The notes under the pieces: model-generated
Databases searched by the model: none
Seen by the model: only the letters and a program-made list of their open reading frames with translations
What the model was told of the DNA's origin: nothing
Shown here: piece after piece, positions 37,301 to 49,811 of the stretch
Layout of the letters: each line of letters opens with the position of its first letter
Numbering within the stretch: position 1 is the stretch's first letter
Assembly: GCA_907165065.1 (NCBI GenBank)
Contig: OU015523.1
Location: forward strand, 115,284,246-115,348,245
Direction: 5' to 3'
DNA from: Caprimulgus europaeus
Taxonomy: Eukaryota; Chordata; Aves; Caprimulgiformes; Caprimulgidae
Length of the DNA: 64,000 nucleotides
Translations under genes and position numbers: made by a program

Positions 37301-38489
37301 TTCAAGACAGGATACCCTGAAAATATCTGATTGCATATAGGCACATCATATTATATAATTATGTATATCATTAGGCTTTATCCAAGGTCCACTGGAATAA
37401 AGGCCAAGATCTCATTGATTTCTGTTGCATGAAAAGAGCAGTAAAGCTGTTTTTTTGATTTCTAAGTTATCTCCAATAATTATTTCACAATCTCTGTGGG
37501 CTTTGGATCTCTTCTCTTTCATAAAATAAGCCTGGATTCTGCCACTCCGGCTTTTACAAGCACCCACACGGGAATATTCACAGGGCTTCTCACAAGAGAG
37601 AAAAACCATGAAGTTGAAGCCATCCATGAAAGGTACTGGATTTATTCCAGATGTGGAACTGTTTTTAATTAATTTGGAAGCATTTGAAGTATTCACTCAT
37701 TAAATATGCTTTGCATTTCACACATGCACGTAAGACAGTAAGAAAACCCACAACTGAAGCCAAAATCATGTCTTATTAAAAAGACTCTGACACCACTTTT
37801 AGCAAAATTAGGCTCACATGAAGACAAGAGTTACAGCACTACCATAACACGCCACACCAATATCCAAAGCACGTGGTTCCTGTGCTGCCTGTCCTCAGGA
37901 AACCTCACCTTGACCTGGAGGGCTCACTGGTTGGGATCTCTCCCACCTCCACTCAGCCAGGCACCTCTCTGCACAGGGTACTTCCCAGAGTACCCATCCC
38001 CATCACTCAGGGCAATACATTAAGTTCCAGATATCTGCCCTCTAGACAAGGATGAAACAGCTTATGGTAAGTCTATGTGTCAAATCATCATTACCAGTAA
38101 AAATTTTGCATATGATTATACAGAAGAAGATTCAAGCAGCCAAGAAGGGAGGAAAGATGCGTCCTTCAACTTTTGAAGTCTCAAGTGAATACCTACCAGA
38201 CACCTGTGAGCATTCAACTCCAATTAAAGCAATCTATGAGCATACTGCAGTCATCTACAGATGTGAGAAGCAAACAAAAAACTTACAGCCTCCTGCTTTT
38301 GTCAAGTTCACAGCAAAAAGCTTCACCACAGAGACACAAGAGTAAATTTGGACACCTGCCCCAAGACTGAGCCCACTCCCATCCAAGCCAGGCAAGAGGG
38401 AGGTTGTGCACAGCAACACTTAGGCAGGTCCACACAGAGAAAACCACAGAGCTTCCAGCAGAGACACGTTTCTGCTATACCTAAACTTG
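31301..38489 (-). other. FAT3 upstream/5' intron sequence without recognised genes
   Basis: Long stretch with no recognised CR1 or exon. It holds a small CpG cluster at about 32970-33110 (listed separately), T-rich runs at 33264-33305 and mostly AT-rich sequence. Open frames are all short and lack motifs. Confidence 0.5.
32970..33115. other. Small CpG-rich patch
   Basis: About a dozen CpG dinucleotides lie within about 145 bp (for example CACGCTCACGTGCAGGGTCA and CCACGACACGCGGTGCATCA), against roughly one per 100 bp around it. Open frames exist in several phases, as expected of GC-rich DNA. The role is unknown. Confidence 0.45.
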
Positions 38490-38870
38490 TGACGGGACGT
38501 TATTCACCTCAGGAGCGTGGCGTTCCTGGAGGAAAAAGACCTGTGTCAGCCCATGCTACACCCCACGCGACCACCGCTGGATGCCCCCTGCATCCAGAGG
38601 ATCCAGGTTAGGTCGGATATTCCCAGGCACACCGCACACCCCTGTGTAGACACGACCGTACCTGTCACTGCGTAGTCCCAGACATCCCCATCACGCAGCT
38701 CTTGTCTCCCCTCTAGTGGCTGACCGACCGCCACCGCTCGCACGTCTGCTGCTGCTGCCGCTGCCAACGGCGCCGAGGTGGAGCGTGTCCCCTGCCTGGC
38801 AAAGCCACCATAAGCTGAGCCTCTCCATCGCCCGAGCCCGGGCTCAGTGCCACGGCCACGCAGGGATATT
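38490..38870. promoter_or_regulatory. CpG-rich patch, possible CpG island or regulatory element
   Basis: Roughly 25-30 CpGs occur in 380 bp, including CTGACCGACCGCCACCGCTC, GCCAACGGCGCCGAGG and CATCGCCCGAGCCCGGGCTC. A CTGCTGCTGCTGCCGCTGCC run is included. This is far above the local background. It could be a promoter, an enhancer or simply an unmethylated GC-rich segment. It lies about 20 kb upstream of the FAT3 start exon. Function is inferred only. Confidence 0.4.
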
Positions 38871-41372
38871 GTTGCATAGGGAAAATGCACAAGGCGGAAA
38901 GGAGCACATCTGGGCAGATGCACAGCTCTCTGCTTCCACAGGAGCCCGAGGCTCCCTGTTTTGAGGCGAGGTGAGCAAAATCACCATTTAGGATGAGGAA
39001 CCATAGCTAACTTCAGAACACAAATTTTTTTTTTATTATTTCTCAGAGACCTGAAAGAATCAGGAATTTGGTGACTACAAAACACTCAAACTTTCCTGCC
39101 CAAAAACTTAAGTTTTATATCGGACAACAATGGTTTTGTCACCAAGGGTTAAAATTAATTCTAGTGATCACCAGACAAACCAGTCTCTCAATGATTTATA
39201 ATAAATTTTACCAAGTGCTACCAAACTGTGTGTGATGCTCTCCTGTTCAAAACCAGCATACAAACATTAAAAAAAACCCAAAACCACAACTTCACATTTC
39301 TTCACAAGTCTTTTTTTTTCTAAAAAACCAAGCAGGAACATTCAAGTTTCTTTCCTTTGGTTGCCAGTGCTAAAATATGCTAACAGCATTAAGGCAAGGG
39401 ACGACTTGCAGAGCTCACAATCTGTATTCAGCATAATTAGCAGATGCCAATTTAACTTATTACTGCTTCTTCCTTTCTATATTATAAAAAGGATGTCAAT
39501 GAAAACCTGTTATCTAAATGACTGTTTTCTCAGTGCTGATATAAAGCAACAATCATGAGAAAATAGAGTCACAGAGCATGTGTTAGGAAATATCTGATTT
39601 TGAAATGACATTATAAACAGCTACAGTAAAGAAAGAAATTAATGCCTGCAGACAGGACTTTTCTCTCTTCCTTCACACTTTGCATTTTTAGACTGTTCTT
39701 AAACTATTTACATATTTAGTGGCATTCCTAGTTATTCAAATAACCAATGCAGTGCTCAAGGTAAAGCAATATTATTAAATGAGGTTGCTCAATTGTCTCA
39801 GCCACTGATCATTTCAAAGCATGAGAAATGAACACCCTTAAGATCCATTTTCTATGCAGAGAACTAACAGCTAAGAAGTAAGAACACAAATACCTGCAAA
39901 AGAAACCAAAGCAAGCCCTAAAAATCAGCCTCTTCCAAAATGCCAAGTAACAGACCATGTCACAGCTAAGGGGACACTCACAGAGTGCACTTCTCCTGTC
40001 TGCAAAGCTGAAACACATTTTATAAAACAAAGCCCTCTTGAACTAAGAGGCTGTTGAAAGATGCACCCAACACAGACACACACACAAAAAAAAAAGCAGT
40101 GCACACCAGGGTTGTGGATTAAACAGGTTTCTAACAAATAAATGATATAATGATCCAGTCCAGGCACCATTTGCTGCTACTTCTCTTTGGTGAAGATGCC
40201 TTCCCACTAACATTTCTGCATATTGTAATGCAGTGCAAAGAGATATTTTCATAAACTATCTTCTAACTCTCCAGGCTAAGTTGAAAAGCCTTGTAAGGCT
40301 ATGCTGCTCCACAGCTTTAATCGATTTCAGCTATAACTTTGTTACCCCAACAGACAGACAGTGTAAACTTCACCCTTCCCAAGAATGAAGCAAAAAATAA
40401 CGCTTCATACCCTCCCATAAGCAGCACATGTAAAGCACAAAACAGAACCGCTGCACACAAACCCCCAATTAAATTGGTCTCTGTGGAAACTAATAACTTT
40501 CCACAGTATGCACTGTAATCCAAGTAATAATTTTAAACAGGCATAAGCTGCAGTGTGCTGAACTAAGGCATTCTTACCTTGCAAAGAGTGCCTGAAGACG
40601 TTTAGTTACAGTACAAGAGAACGTGCATGTTGCCAAGTATTTCCCCTGTAACGGGGATATGCTTTACCCCACACATGCGCACGCACACACAAACTGGGTG
40701 CGTGTGCTTCCTAGGTAGAGAAAGAGGACCAGAAAAGATAAGCAGCAGTGATAATGCCCTGGCTTTATGTCTCAATCAGTAGTGAGTAAAGCTGGAGGAA
40801 TCATTCAAGATGAAAAGGGAAAAAATTCCAAGAAACAAGATTTTTTTTCTCCTCTGGGTACAAAGAGCTTTGCTTGGGTGACCTATAATACCTTAACACC
40901 AAAATCTTCATAACCCACCTCCCTCCTGAGCCAGTTAGTTGCACATGTCAAATGACATTGCACACACAATGCACAAAGACTTTAACAAAAAATATTAAAG
41001 AATCTCTTACCTTTTAGTCAGAATAAGTGACAGACAACAAGCATGAGAAACTCAGTTGGCACAGTTGCTGTACATTTCTCTGCGGACTTCTCTTTAGTGG
41101 CCCCAAAAGCACTGAACATAAAAAAACTCCAACCTGCCTGCTTCATTCTTCAGCAACAGAGATACATGCTGTCACGGTAACGTGAAAAAGCAAAAAGAAC
41201 TACAGATCTTAGTTTTTAAAGCCTTTGTGCTTATAGGGAAGAAAGAAGAGGGAGTGAGGAAAAGAAGGAACAGAGTAAACACTTTTTCTAAGAGAAATCT
41301 GGTCTTGGCTGTAGAAGTAACCACAGCACAAAATCATTCAGTTTGAATTTCCCAGTTTGCAAGTTCCTTGGG
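38871..41372 (-). other. FAT3 upstream/5' intron sequence without recognised genes
   Basis: AT-rich. A potential hairpin with CA/GT arms lies at 40677-40707 (GCGCACGCAC versus GTGCGTGTGC, one mismatch). No gene recognised. Confidence 0.5.
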
Positions 41373-41709
41373 AAAAAAAAAAAAAAAATTAAAAAATTCA
41401 GTCTTTAGGGAAAAAAAAATCAAATGCATGGATGGGGGGAAGGGAGAAGAGGAGGGTACTGCTCCTATGTGACATACATATGGAATGAGCATTAGAACAA
41501 TGCTGACAGGACAGCTAAGCAACTGCACTCTGGGGCAGCAGTTTTCAAAGCCGAGCTTTTGCAGCTTTGCAGAAAGGAGAAGAAAACAATAAAAAAAAAG
41601 CCCTCTGCAAAGGGGGGGGGAAGAAAAAAGAAAGAAAAATAATAGAAAAGAAAGGAGCTGTTAATTCAAGAACTACCACACACACACCAAAAAAAAAAAA
41701 AAAAAAAAA
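41373..41709. repeat. Purine-rich segment with several homopolymers
   Basis: Contains A16 at 41373-41388, G9 at 41612-41620, a purine-only stretch made mainly of GAAA/AAAG words, and A21 at 41689-41709. It borders the CpG-rich patch to its right. Confidence 0.8.
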
Positions 41710-41824
41710 GAGTTGCCTAATTTCTGAAAGGGGGGTGGGTGGGAAACGCCGCGACCGCTTTCCAGCGATGCAAGCAGAAGCCTTGATGTCTAGTGCACTT
41801 ACATTTTATGCGGCGCGCAGAGGG

Positions 41825-41889
41825 TCCCCTCCTCCCCGCCTGCCTCCCTCCTTCCCTCCCTCCCTCCCTCCTTCCCTCCGCCCTCCCTG
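41825..41889. repeat. (TCCC)n low-complexity pyrimidine block
   Basis: Imperfect CCTCCCTCCTTCCCTCCCTC words over 65 bases. The opposite strand is G-rich with many GGG runs and could form a G-quadruplex. Confidence 0.9.
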
Positions 41890-42099
41890 CCTAGGCAGCT
41901 CTCCCTCCCAGGGGACAAGAATTCCAGTGGACCCAATTAACACTGTACTTCGCTGGCTCCTTGGTATGATCGATATTAAATAAGCTGAGTTTTAGCAGCA
42001 CTGAAAAATAAAGCAGCCATGTAATATGTGCCTGATGGAGGCTGCGGGGTTTTTTCCCCCCGACTTCCCTACTCCCCCAGTCTCAAAACGAGCCAAAGC

Positions 42100-42123
42100 G
42101 GGGGGGGGGGGGGGAAAAAAAAA
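42100..42123. repeat. G15-A9 homopolymer junction
   Basis: Fifteen G followed by nine A. Quadruplex-capable and slippage-prone. Confidence 0.9.
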
Positions 42124-43934
42124 GCATGTGCCAGCACCAGTGACACAAGCTAAATCAGATATTTGTTAGAAACTTGATGGAAGCCGAACATCGGCTGCTC
42201 ATTTCACTGGCTTCAGCAGTACTTTAATAAAGTGGATTTACAAATCAATGGAAGGAATCCAAAGGTTCACAAACAGGCTCTTTCATCAGGTCCGCTGCCT
42301 GACCGTACAGGAAGTTTGCTGAAGGGGTCTGGGGGCTGTTTCACCAGCACACTTGTTTTCAGTGGATTCCCAACAACATGACTTGTTTGGTTTGGTGAAA
42401 GAAATGCAGTAAGAGGTTCACTGCTTTAAGGGAATGCAGCCTAGTGTGTTTACTGCTTCATTCCCACAGCACGTGCGACAAGGCACCCTACAAATTGCAA
42501 ATTATTTTCATTTGAAGGGGGAAGTGGTTGGGAGGCAGTAACCTTCTTTGGTCCTGTTTTCCCTGATCTATCAATCACAGATTGCCATGTAAAAACAATC
42601 TACTACAGGCACTCTCTATAGAGGAAAAGCAATTACTAGCATTAACTCTTGCCGTTGCAAATTAATACAATACAGTCCACAACTGATAGAGTCTGCTGGC
42701 AAGCCATTAATCTAAGAATAAATGAGTGGTTTGCTTAAATCCAACTGGTCTAAAATTCTCAGGTTAAGAGCTCCAATTCCCCTTTCCATATTTCTGTTTG
42801 TGTTTGTGAAGCTCAGTGGAAAGAAAAGAAAACCCTATTTATTTGCTGGGGCCAGGACAATTCCAAGCTAACAATATCCATCAGTGAACCTGACTACAAA
42901 TACAGGATTTCACTCCCAGTTGCTGCTTTTCCTTTTTCTGTTTCTGGGGTGGCCATAATCTTCAAACCAAATCCAACAAATAACACTGAGAAAGATCCTT
43001 GATTTCAGTGCTGGGTTGACCAGTGACTTGAATCCATCTTGTTAAATTAATGTGAGATTGCATTTCCATATGAATAAGATCAATTAAAAATACTCGTAAA
43101 ACCATGCTACCAAAGGCAGTGAAGAGTTAAATTAATTAACTCAAAAAGCTTCCAATTAAATAACATTAAGGTTACAATTCTCCTTCTAGCTGAGGGAAGA
43201 AAAAACCTAACAACAGGAAAAATATTACTAGTTAGTGACTACTAGCAGTAGCTCCAAATGCCACAGTTTGTCACCAATTCATTATTATGCCTAGTAAGAC
43301 CTTTCACAATTAGATCAGTGTGGAGTATGCAGAAATCCCAAGCAGTGGTCAACCATCCCCATAGATATCTCAAACCAAAGGCTTATTTACAGAGGGAGAC
43401 ACCAAAGAGTGCAGGTAAATTGCTTATGCACATGAAGTCCATGTTTCCAAGCTCCTGTTCACTTGATGAAGATGCTGCACATTACATATATTGACTTCAC
43501 AAATATAATCTAGCTGACATGTTTTTTTGATGCAAGAAGGGTCAGGGAAGAAGTATCCCTGAGTAACACAGCACTAAGCAGGGCAACGCTGAGTTGGAAT
43601 CCAGATGAGGGGAAAAACACAAACACATCCACAGGAAATCACCAAAAATGATGCAGATCGTCATGCTTCATAGTTGTTATTGACCCAGCACCGCAGCATG
43701 GCAAGTGTTCTGGATTTGAGATAAGATACAGAGATTGCTGATAATACCAACCTGATGGTCCAGAGTCAGCAAAATTACATTCCCTTTTCTGTCCCCTACC
43801 CTAAATTAGGGGGCAATGTGAATTAGTTAAAGTGTCCCTGAAAGTGGCCTCAACCTTGTACAGAACGTTTCTCTTTGCAAGGGGATCAAAGCACTTGGCA
43901 AGCGCTTTGGGATACCACTGAGTAAAAGAATATA
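42124..43934 (-). other. FAT3 upstream sequence without recognised genes
   Basis: AT-rich, non-repetitive. No motif-bearing open frame. Confidence 0.5.
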
Positions 43935-44014
43935 TACATGATGTCCCTGCAGGGGGGTTGGACTAGATGACCTTTGAAGGTCCCTTCCAACCCAATACAT
44001 TCTGTGGTTCCATC
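43935..44014 (+). mobile_element. CR1 LINE terminal fragment (~80 bp)
   Basis: ATGTCCCTGCAGGGGGGTTG, GACTAGATGACCTTTGAAGG and TCCCTTCCAACCCAATACAT, then a diverged tail (TCTGTGGTTCC). Severely 5'-truncated. Confidence 0.88.
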
Positions 44015-47000
44015 TGCCACAGAAAATGTACCCATCTTCCATGAAAGTCTGGGACACAAAGCCAAGCTCCGGCCAGGACAGCTGAGGGGCTCCAGGAAAG
44101 TCTTGCAAAAACAAGGGAAACATCCTCAAAGGGCACCCGGCAATGGTCCTCTTCTCCACAACTACAGTCATGAACTGTCAATGACTTCAAGCCCCATCCG
44201 ACAAAAGGCAGAAGAAACTCACACTGGCAATCAGATTATTTACACAGAAAAACATGGTAATTAGGATATAAACCCCTGAACACATCCAGGCTGAAATGGT
44301 CCAGTGGGTAGCTGCATTTTGGGCAAGGCTGAGGTTTACAGCTGCAGAGGGGATCATAAGTGTTCATGGAACCCATAAATGATCCATCAGTCGATCTGTC
44401 ATCTCAACACTCCTAGGCACTAGGAAAGTCTTTATTATCCCCATTGTAGAGATGATGATTTGAACACTGAAAGCCTCAACTGCCTCCCCAAGGAGATGCA
44501 GGAAGTGCTGGAGAAAAGCAGGGAACAGATTCCAGGCTTTTCAAGTCCCTTAACTGCGAAGACTGTTCTTATTTCAAACACAAGCAACTGAATTTGACAT
44601 ATTTTGAAAGTCAAGGTATTTGTTCCTTTAAAAAATATCAGCATCATTTTACTCTACTCTTAAGTACGAATCAAAGCACAGTTCATTGTATTTAAGGACC
44701 TCCTGTGCTGCTTAAGAAATCTTAATGTGTATACACTGACAAGTTTTATTCCAAATAAAAATTTGTAATTCACATTATTTTAGTAGAAAATAATTCAAAT
44801 ATCATTCCACCATTAGAATTGCAGTCCCAGTTTGGTAGGACATTTCAAGCCAGTCTGGAATTGTATAGAAGGAGGACAACTCATAGGTGTGAAGGAAAAC
44901 GGAGAGAAAACACTCGTCAAAATAAGCAAGCGCACCTGGATCAGACCAGGTTATTGGTTAATGTCTGCTTAAAGGAAAAAATCTTGAGTGTCATAGTGAA
45001 GGTCCTGGTCCTTAGCTACCAGCCAAAAAACCCTTGCTGCTGCTGGAGGCAGGGAAGGAGGGATGCAATGCCTGCCTTGACCTGGGCGAGAGGCTCCTAC
45101 AAAGAGTCTCCCACACACGGATGCCCTGGTGAGCTGCCTGTGCTGCCTGGAGCTCCCACCTCCCCCGACAGCCCTTGCACATCCTACCCAGTGCAAACAG
45201 TCCTCAGAGATCAGTATCTCCCAAGATACGAGCCCACCAGTCACCACTGACACAGCTGGCACTCTGATGATACCAAAACCAAAATCCATAGAATAGCACA
45301 TTTTTAGCTTAATATAATTTGGAGGAAGAACATATGCTTGCATTGTTCTCAGAATTTGCTTTATTTGTGTGAAAGCCAACTCTGTGGAAGCTGTAGAGAA
45401 TACCTAACAAAAGTCCAAGCTGGAAAAATATCTCAAAGAGCAAGAGCTGCTACAGAAAGAGAAAGAAGTCAGTCTTTACTACTCAAGGGCAGGAACTAAT
45501 GACTGCAATGGGGCAGTGTGCATGACCCAGAGGAAAAGCTATGAAGATTTTTCTCTTTTCTCCTTCAAAAACTATATTGGGAAGTGTCAGTATTTACAAC
45601 ACTCTTTGGAGAACTATAACCTTTCCAGGTGCTCCTCAAGAACCTATGACCGTAATTGCAATAACAGGAGATTAGCTATGTAAAGATGGTGTAACACAAT
45701 TTGTAACAGCTAATCCACTTTATTACAGGCATTGTCAATTCTGTTCATTATCTAAACCTTCTAATTCAAGTGTTCTCAAAGACTACAGCCTTTGGCACTA
45801 CTTAAAGTTGTTTACATTTTCTTATTAATATACTCATTTTGATTATTAAAAGGCAAATAAATTGGTAGGTTTTTCTCACTTCCTTTTTATTTGGTTTCAT
45901 ATATTACAATATATACTAGAAATTGCAAAAGAAAAAGAAAAACATTTAACTAAATAAACCCTGGCTTCAAAACCTTGGTACTTAAACACAGATACAAGGG
46001 TGAACACATGGTGATGTGGTCTTTGCTCAAGAATGTGAAAAAATGTCTGTGGATATTTTAAATATTTACCAAATGAAGGGGATGTGTATCAGGTTGCAGA
46101 GCTCTGGATTACACACACTTTCAAGAGATGATGATTCATGTTAATCTACACCAGTAGGGTTGGAGGTTTTGCTTTGTTCTTTTTAATTTCCAATGGCATT
46201 TTAGTAGCAGAATAAACAGAAAGCCAGAAACAAAAGCTAAAATAAAATAAAGGAAAAGCAACCTTTTAAGGCACTTAACATCAGAGAAGGTTAGTCAGCC
46301 AATTACGATTTACAACTGCACAATAAACCACGGTGAGGTTCAGCTGACCAACGCTCTGCACCATTATGTAGCGAGTACCAAAGATAAAAGGCCAATTTCC
46401 TATTTGAAAATTGGGTTTCAGTACCATGGAGCCGCCAGTCTGTGGGGCCAGGTGATTACCTCCATGGCAGCATCCATCACGGAGGCCCAGCAAACCTGAA
46501 CCGAGCTGTGGACCCCATCGCATCCACTTCCATGGCTGAACTCTCTGCTGGGTGTCCGCACCCCTCACCTAAGCACGAAGGGCTCACTGCACCCTGCATC
46601 AAGGTGACCACACTCCCAAGGCAGTCCCCAGCATGTGAACTGGGATTTGAAAAACCTCATTTAACTCCTCATGCTGCCAACAAACTCTCCAAAGGCAAAA
46701 TCTGCAGAAGCCAGTTTTGTAGAGTGAAACCAGACCCTGGTAGAATTTTGCACCAACAAAGTGCACGAGGTCCCTCCAGCCACCAGCACTGGTATTTTGT
46801 TCCTGAAGCTTTCCTGACATCTTTTTAGGGTGCCTGATTTTCACTGCTAACTACAAATACATTTCATTTCAACTGACCAAGCTATCTTGCTGCATATAAT
46901 TTTCATACTTTTTAACTCCTTAGTGAGTGGGTACAAAACAGCCTCTCCTGAGAAAGGCACTGCAAAATAAGATAGAGCACTAATTTAAAAAGCAATAGCT

Positions 47001-49611
47001 GTTTGTCATCATTCCCACCAGAGAAGCTCTTGCTCTGTACGAGCAAGGTGTTGATGTTGTACCCAAAATCCAACTGCGGCACAGATAAGCAAACTTTATC
47101 TAATTTTAAACTAGACTGAACAGCATTGCTGTTCACATCAGTGCAGCTACAAATACCAGCACAGACCACATAAATCTAATCAGGACCCAGGAGACTCTGA
47201 CCACTGACCATACCATGATAAAGCATCTGTTACCGTGGCTTCATGGCAGCCACAACCACCCAGGCAAGCTTGGTTAAAGCTACCTGGGACACTTTCCACA
47301 CTGCTGACTGTAGCATTAGAAATACCTGTAATTTATCAGGAAGGAAGGAGCTCCTTACAGAATGAACTGAAAGGAAAAAAAAAGTTGGAAAACGTTAATA
47401 CCACATGACTTTAAGTGCCTGGTTGTAGTTCCCAAGGCAGTACAGGACGGCTCTCAGGGCATTGCTTGGCCTCACTGCGCCCACGGTCAGCCGGGGACAA
47501 TGCTGCTGCCAGTTTGACACAGCCCATCCTACCATATGTTCAGGGTTATATGATGTTACATGATGTATGTCCCACCCCTACCCTTGGTCCTGCTCACACT
47601 GAGCTCTAACACAGGACAGCTCTTCTCAGTTTTTCAATACAACACCTCCAATCGCTTCTCCCAGTGCACATTGAGTCCCCGAGCTTTGGTTCCTTCTCTG
47701 CAGCAAGAAAACCCTCCCCCATTGCCCCAGCTTGGGGATGAAGCTGGCTCAAACACAGAGGAAGTCTTGTCTCAGAAGCCCCATGCTGGTCAGGGACACC
47801 AGCGACCGTCTGGTGGAAAACCAACAACATGGGGCCAGATAGTGAGGAGGGAAAATAAGTATGAATAAAAGCATTACAAGTACCTAAGTAAATTGCTATG
47901 TAGTGGTCTGTGATACCACAGAGAAAAACCCAGCTTACATGATGATATGGCTCCACAGCTAATTTTGGTTACTGATACGTCAGGTCTTTCTATAGGATAT
48001 TGGCATAGAGCATGGAATATATTTTAAGTGTCACTTTACTTGAATATATACCTCCAACACAGGCTAATAACAGTTTAAATGTAAAACCCTGCCACGTCAC
48101 AGCTGCTCACATCTATTACTTTTGAAGACAGAAAGTAACTGCTAAGCGTCGTTCTTCAGAAAAGGAGAGAATGTGGGAAAAGAGATGGATGGATTTGGCA
48201 AGAGATCACAAATGCCTAGGATTTCTGTCTCCCGCTCACTGCAAGCTTGCATACTTTACTCCTTCTCCAGTTTTATTTTAGCAGCAACGTTTCTGAGCAT
48301 CTTTTGCAAGTCAGCCCAACCCAGCATGAAGTGTGCTGGCACATCCCACTGCGTGATCACTGTGGTCAAGTGGTCAAAATCCTCTTCAGCTCACATTTTC
48401 AGAATATACATTGAATCAGAGTAGTTGAAAGCACACCCTGTTATATGTGGACAACTCTCACAGTCTTCTCTCTGGTAAGATACAACTTGCAGGGAGTCTT
48501 AAGGCACGCCAGGAGGGGAGGACTTCCCATGCTATTGAACTCACCTTCTCATTTGAGGGGCACCTCTGAAGGTCAAGCTGTAGCACAAATATATTAGTCA
48601 CAGACTTAAATAGGCAAAATGAGAACTCTCTCCTCTGAAGCCTTGTTTTCCACTGGTTTGGTATCGCTTTTCTCACCAAAGCTTCCCCCCTCCTGCCCCT
48701 TCCATAGAAATACTTCATATTGTATGATTTGCCTATATAAGCCTCAGTTACCCTTAGAGAGGAAGGAAGAGAAAACAAATAGAAAAACTACTCTGAAAAA
48801 AACATATGTTTCTAACAGGTTTCCAGCATGGCCAGACTGATGGGCCTGCTATTAGGAGAGGGTGGATTAGTGTAATTGCCTTACAGTTTTGACAGTTTCT
48901 GTCATCTTCAGAACAGATGTTCTCTGAGTTCTGCCCTATTTGCTAAATGCTATGAAGTGACAATTCCCATCCATTTCAGGGAGGACTCCTGAAGCGAACT
49001 GCATGGGTCTTTAAAGAGACTTGTGCTTAGGACTACTCCTTCAAAGGCTGCAAGGCTGGTTGCCATGGTTGCTGGAGGTTAAACCTGGCAGGGCTGATGT
49101 CTTTATCAAATCCAAGCACCAGCTGTGGAGGCTCCACAAAAGCAACTTCAGGGCTAGAGGTCCTGGCAAGGGGAGCAGGCAAGAAAATCCAGCAACTTCA
49201 TAGAAAAAGGCAACTGGGATGGTCTCATCTTGACAGGCTGGTAGGAGTGAGGAACTGCCTGGTAAAAGAGGAAAATTAAGAATCAAGTATCCCCTTCCAA
49301 ATTATTTCAATAGAGGATATTCCAAGTTTGGCATAGTAATGGATAGGTATCAGGTCTCCAGTAATTCTGGGACTACACAGCATCCATCAACATGGACTTC
49401 AAATTCCCACAGGCAGGGAGGATGGTAGCTCAGAGAGTACAGTCTACTTCTTGAGGTGACCCTCAGCCAACAACCTGGAAGACCTCCATACTGTTGGCTT
49501 ACTATTTCCAGCAAAGATGTAAAGCCAAAGCCTGGCAATAATAACATGCAATCCCATGTTATTATTTTAAGAAGATATGAAAATCTACAGCATCATCCAT
49601 TTCCCTAGCAC
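44015..49611 (-). other. FAT3 upstream sequence without recognised genes
   Basis: No recognised exon, RNA gene or transposon. GC content rises modestly at 45030-45200 and 46480-46620 without a CpG excess. Open frames there overlap on both strands and carry no motifs. Confidence 0.5.
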
Positions 49612-49811
49612 ATGCAAGGGTGGTGAGACACTGGAACAGGTTGCCCAAGGAAGCTGTGGCTGCTCCTCCCAGGAAGTGTTCAAGGCCAGGTTGGATGAGG
49701 CTTTGAGAAAACTGATCTAGTGAAAGGTGTCCCTGCTCATGGCAGGGGCGTTGGAACGAGATGATCTTTAAGGTCCCTTCCAACCCAAACCATTCTATGA
49801 TTCTGTGATCT
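49612..49811 (+). mobile_element. CR1 LINE 3' end fragment
   Basis: GTGAGACACTGGAACAGGTT, GCCCAAGGAAGCTGTGGCTG and TCAAGGCCAGGTTGGATGAG lead to TTCTATGATTCTGTGAT. Same subfamily as the copies near 31000 and 60000. Its first 15-20 bases are uncertain. Confidence 0.94.

Larger units (their letters stand above)
41740..42123. promoter_or_regulatory. CpG- and G-rich patch, candidate promoter or non-coding first exon region
   Basis: About 17 CpGs occur in 380 bp (AACGCCGCGACCGCTTTCCA, ATGCGGCGCGCAGAGGG). The patch includes a (CCCT/TCCC)n block at 41825-41889 and a G15-A9 tract at 42100-42123. It stands out from the AT-rich flanks. FAT3 needs an upstream non-coding exon, and this is one plausible site about 23 kb from the start exon. 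No TATA box, transcript boundary or splice donor can be assigned with confidence. Confidence 0.35.

Noticed and set aside
41567..41983. 138-codon open frame rich in Lys, Ser and Pro
   Set aside because: Produced by translating the purine tract and the (TCCC)n block; composition explains it.
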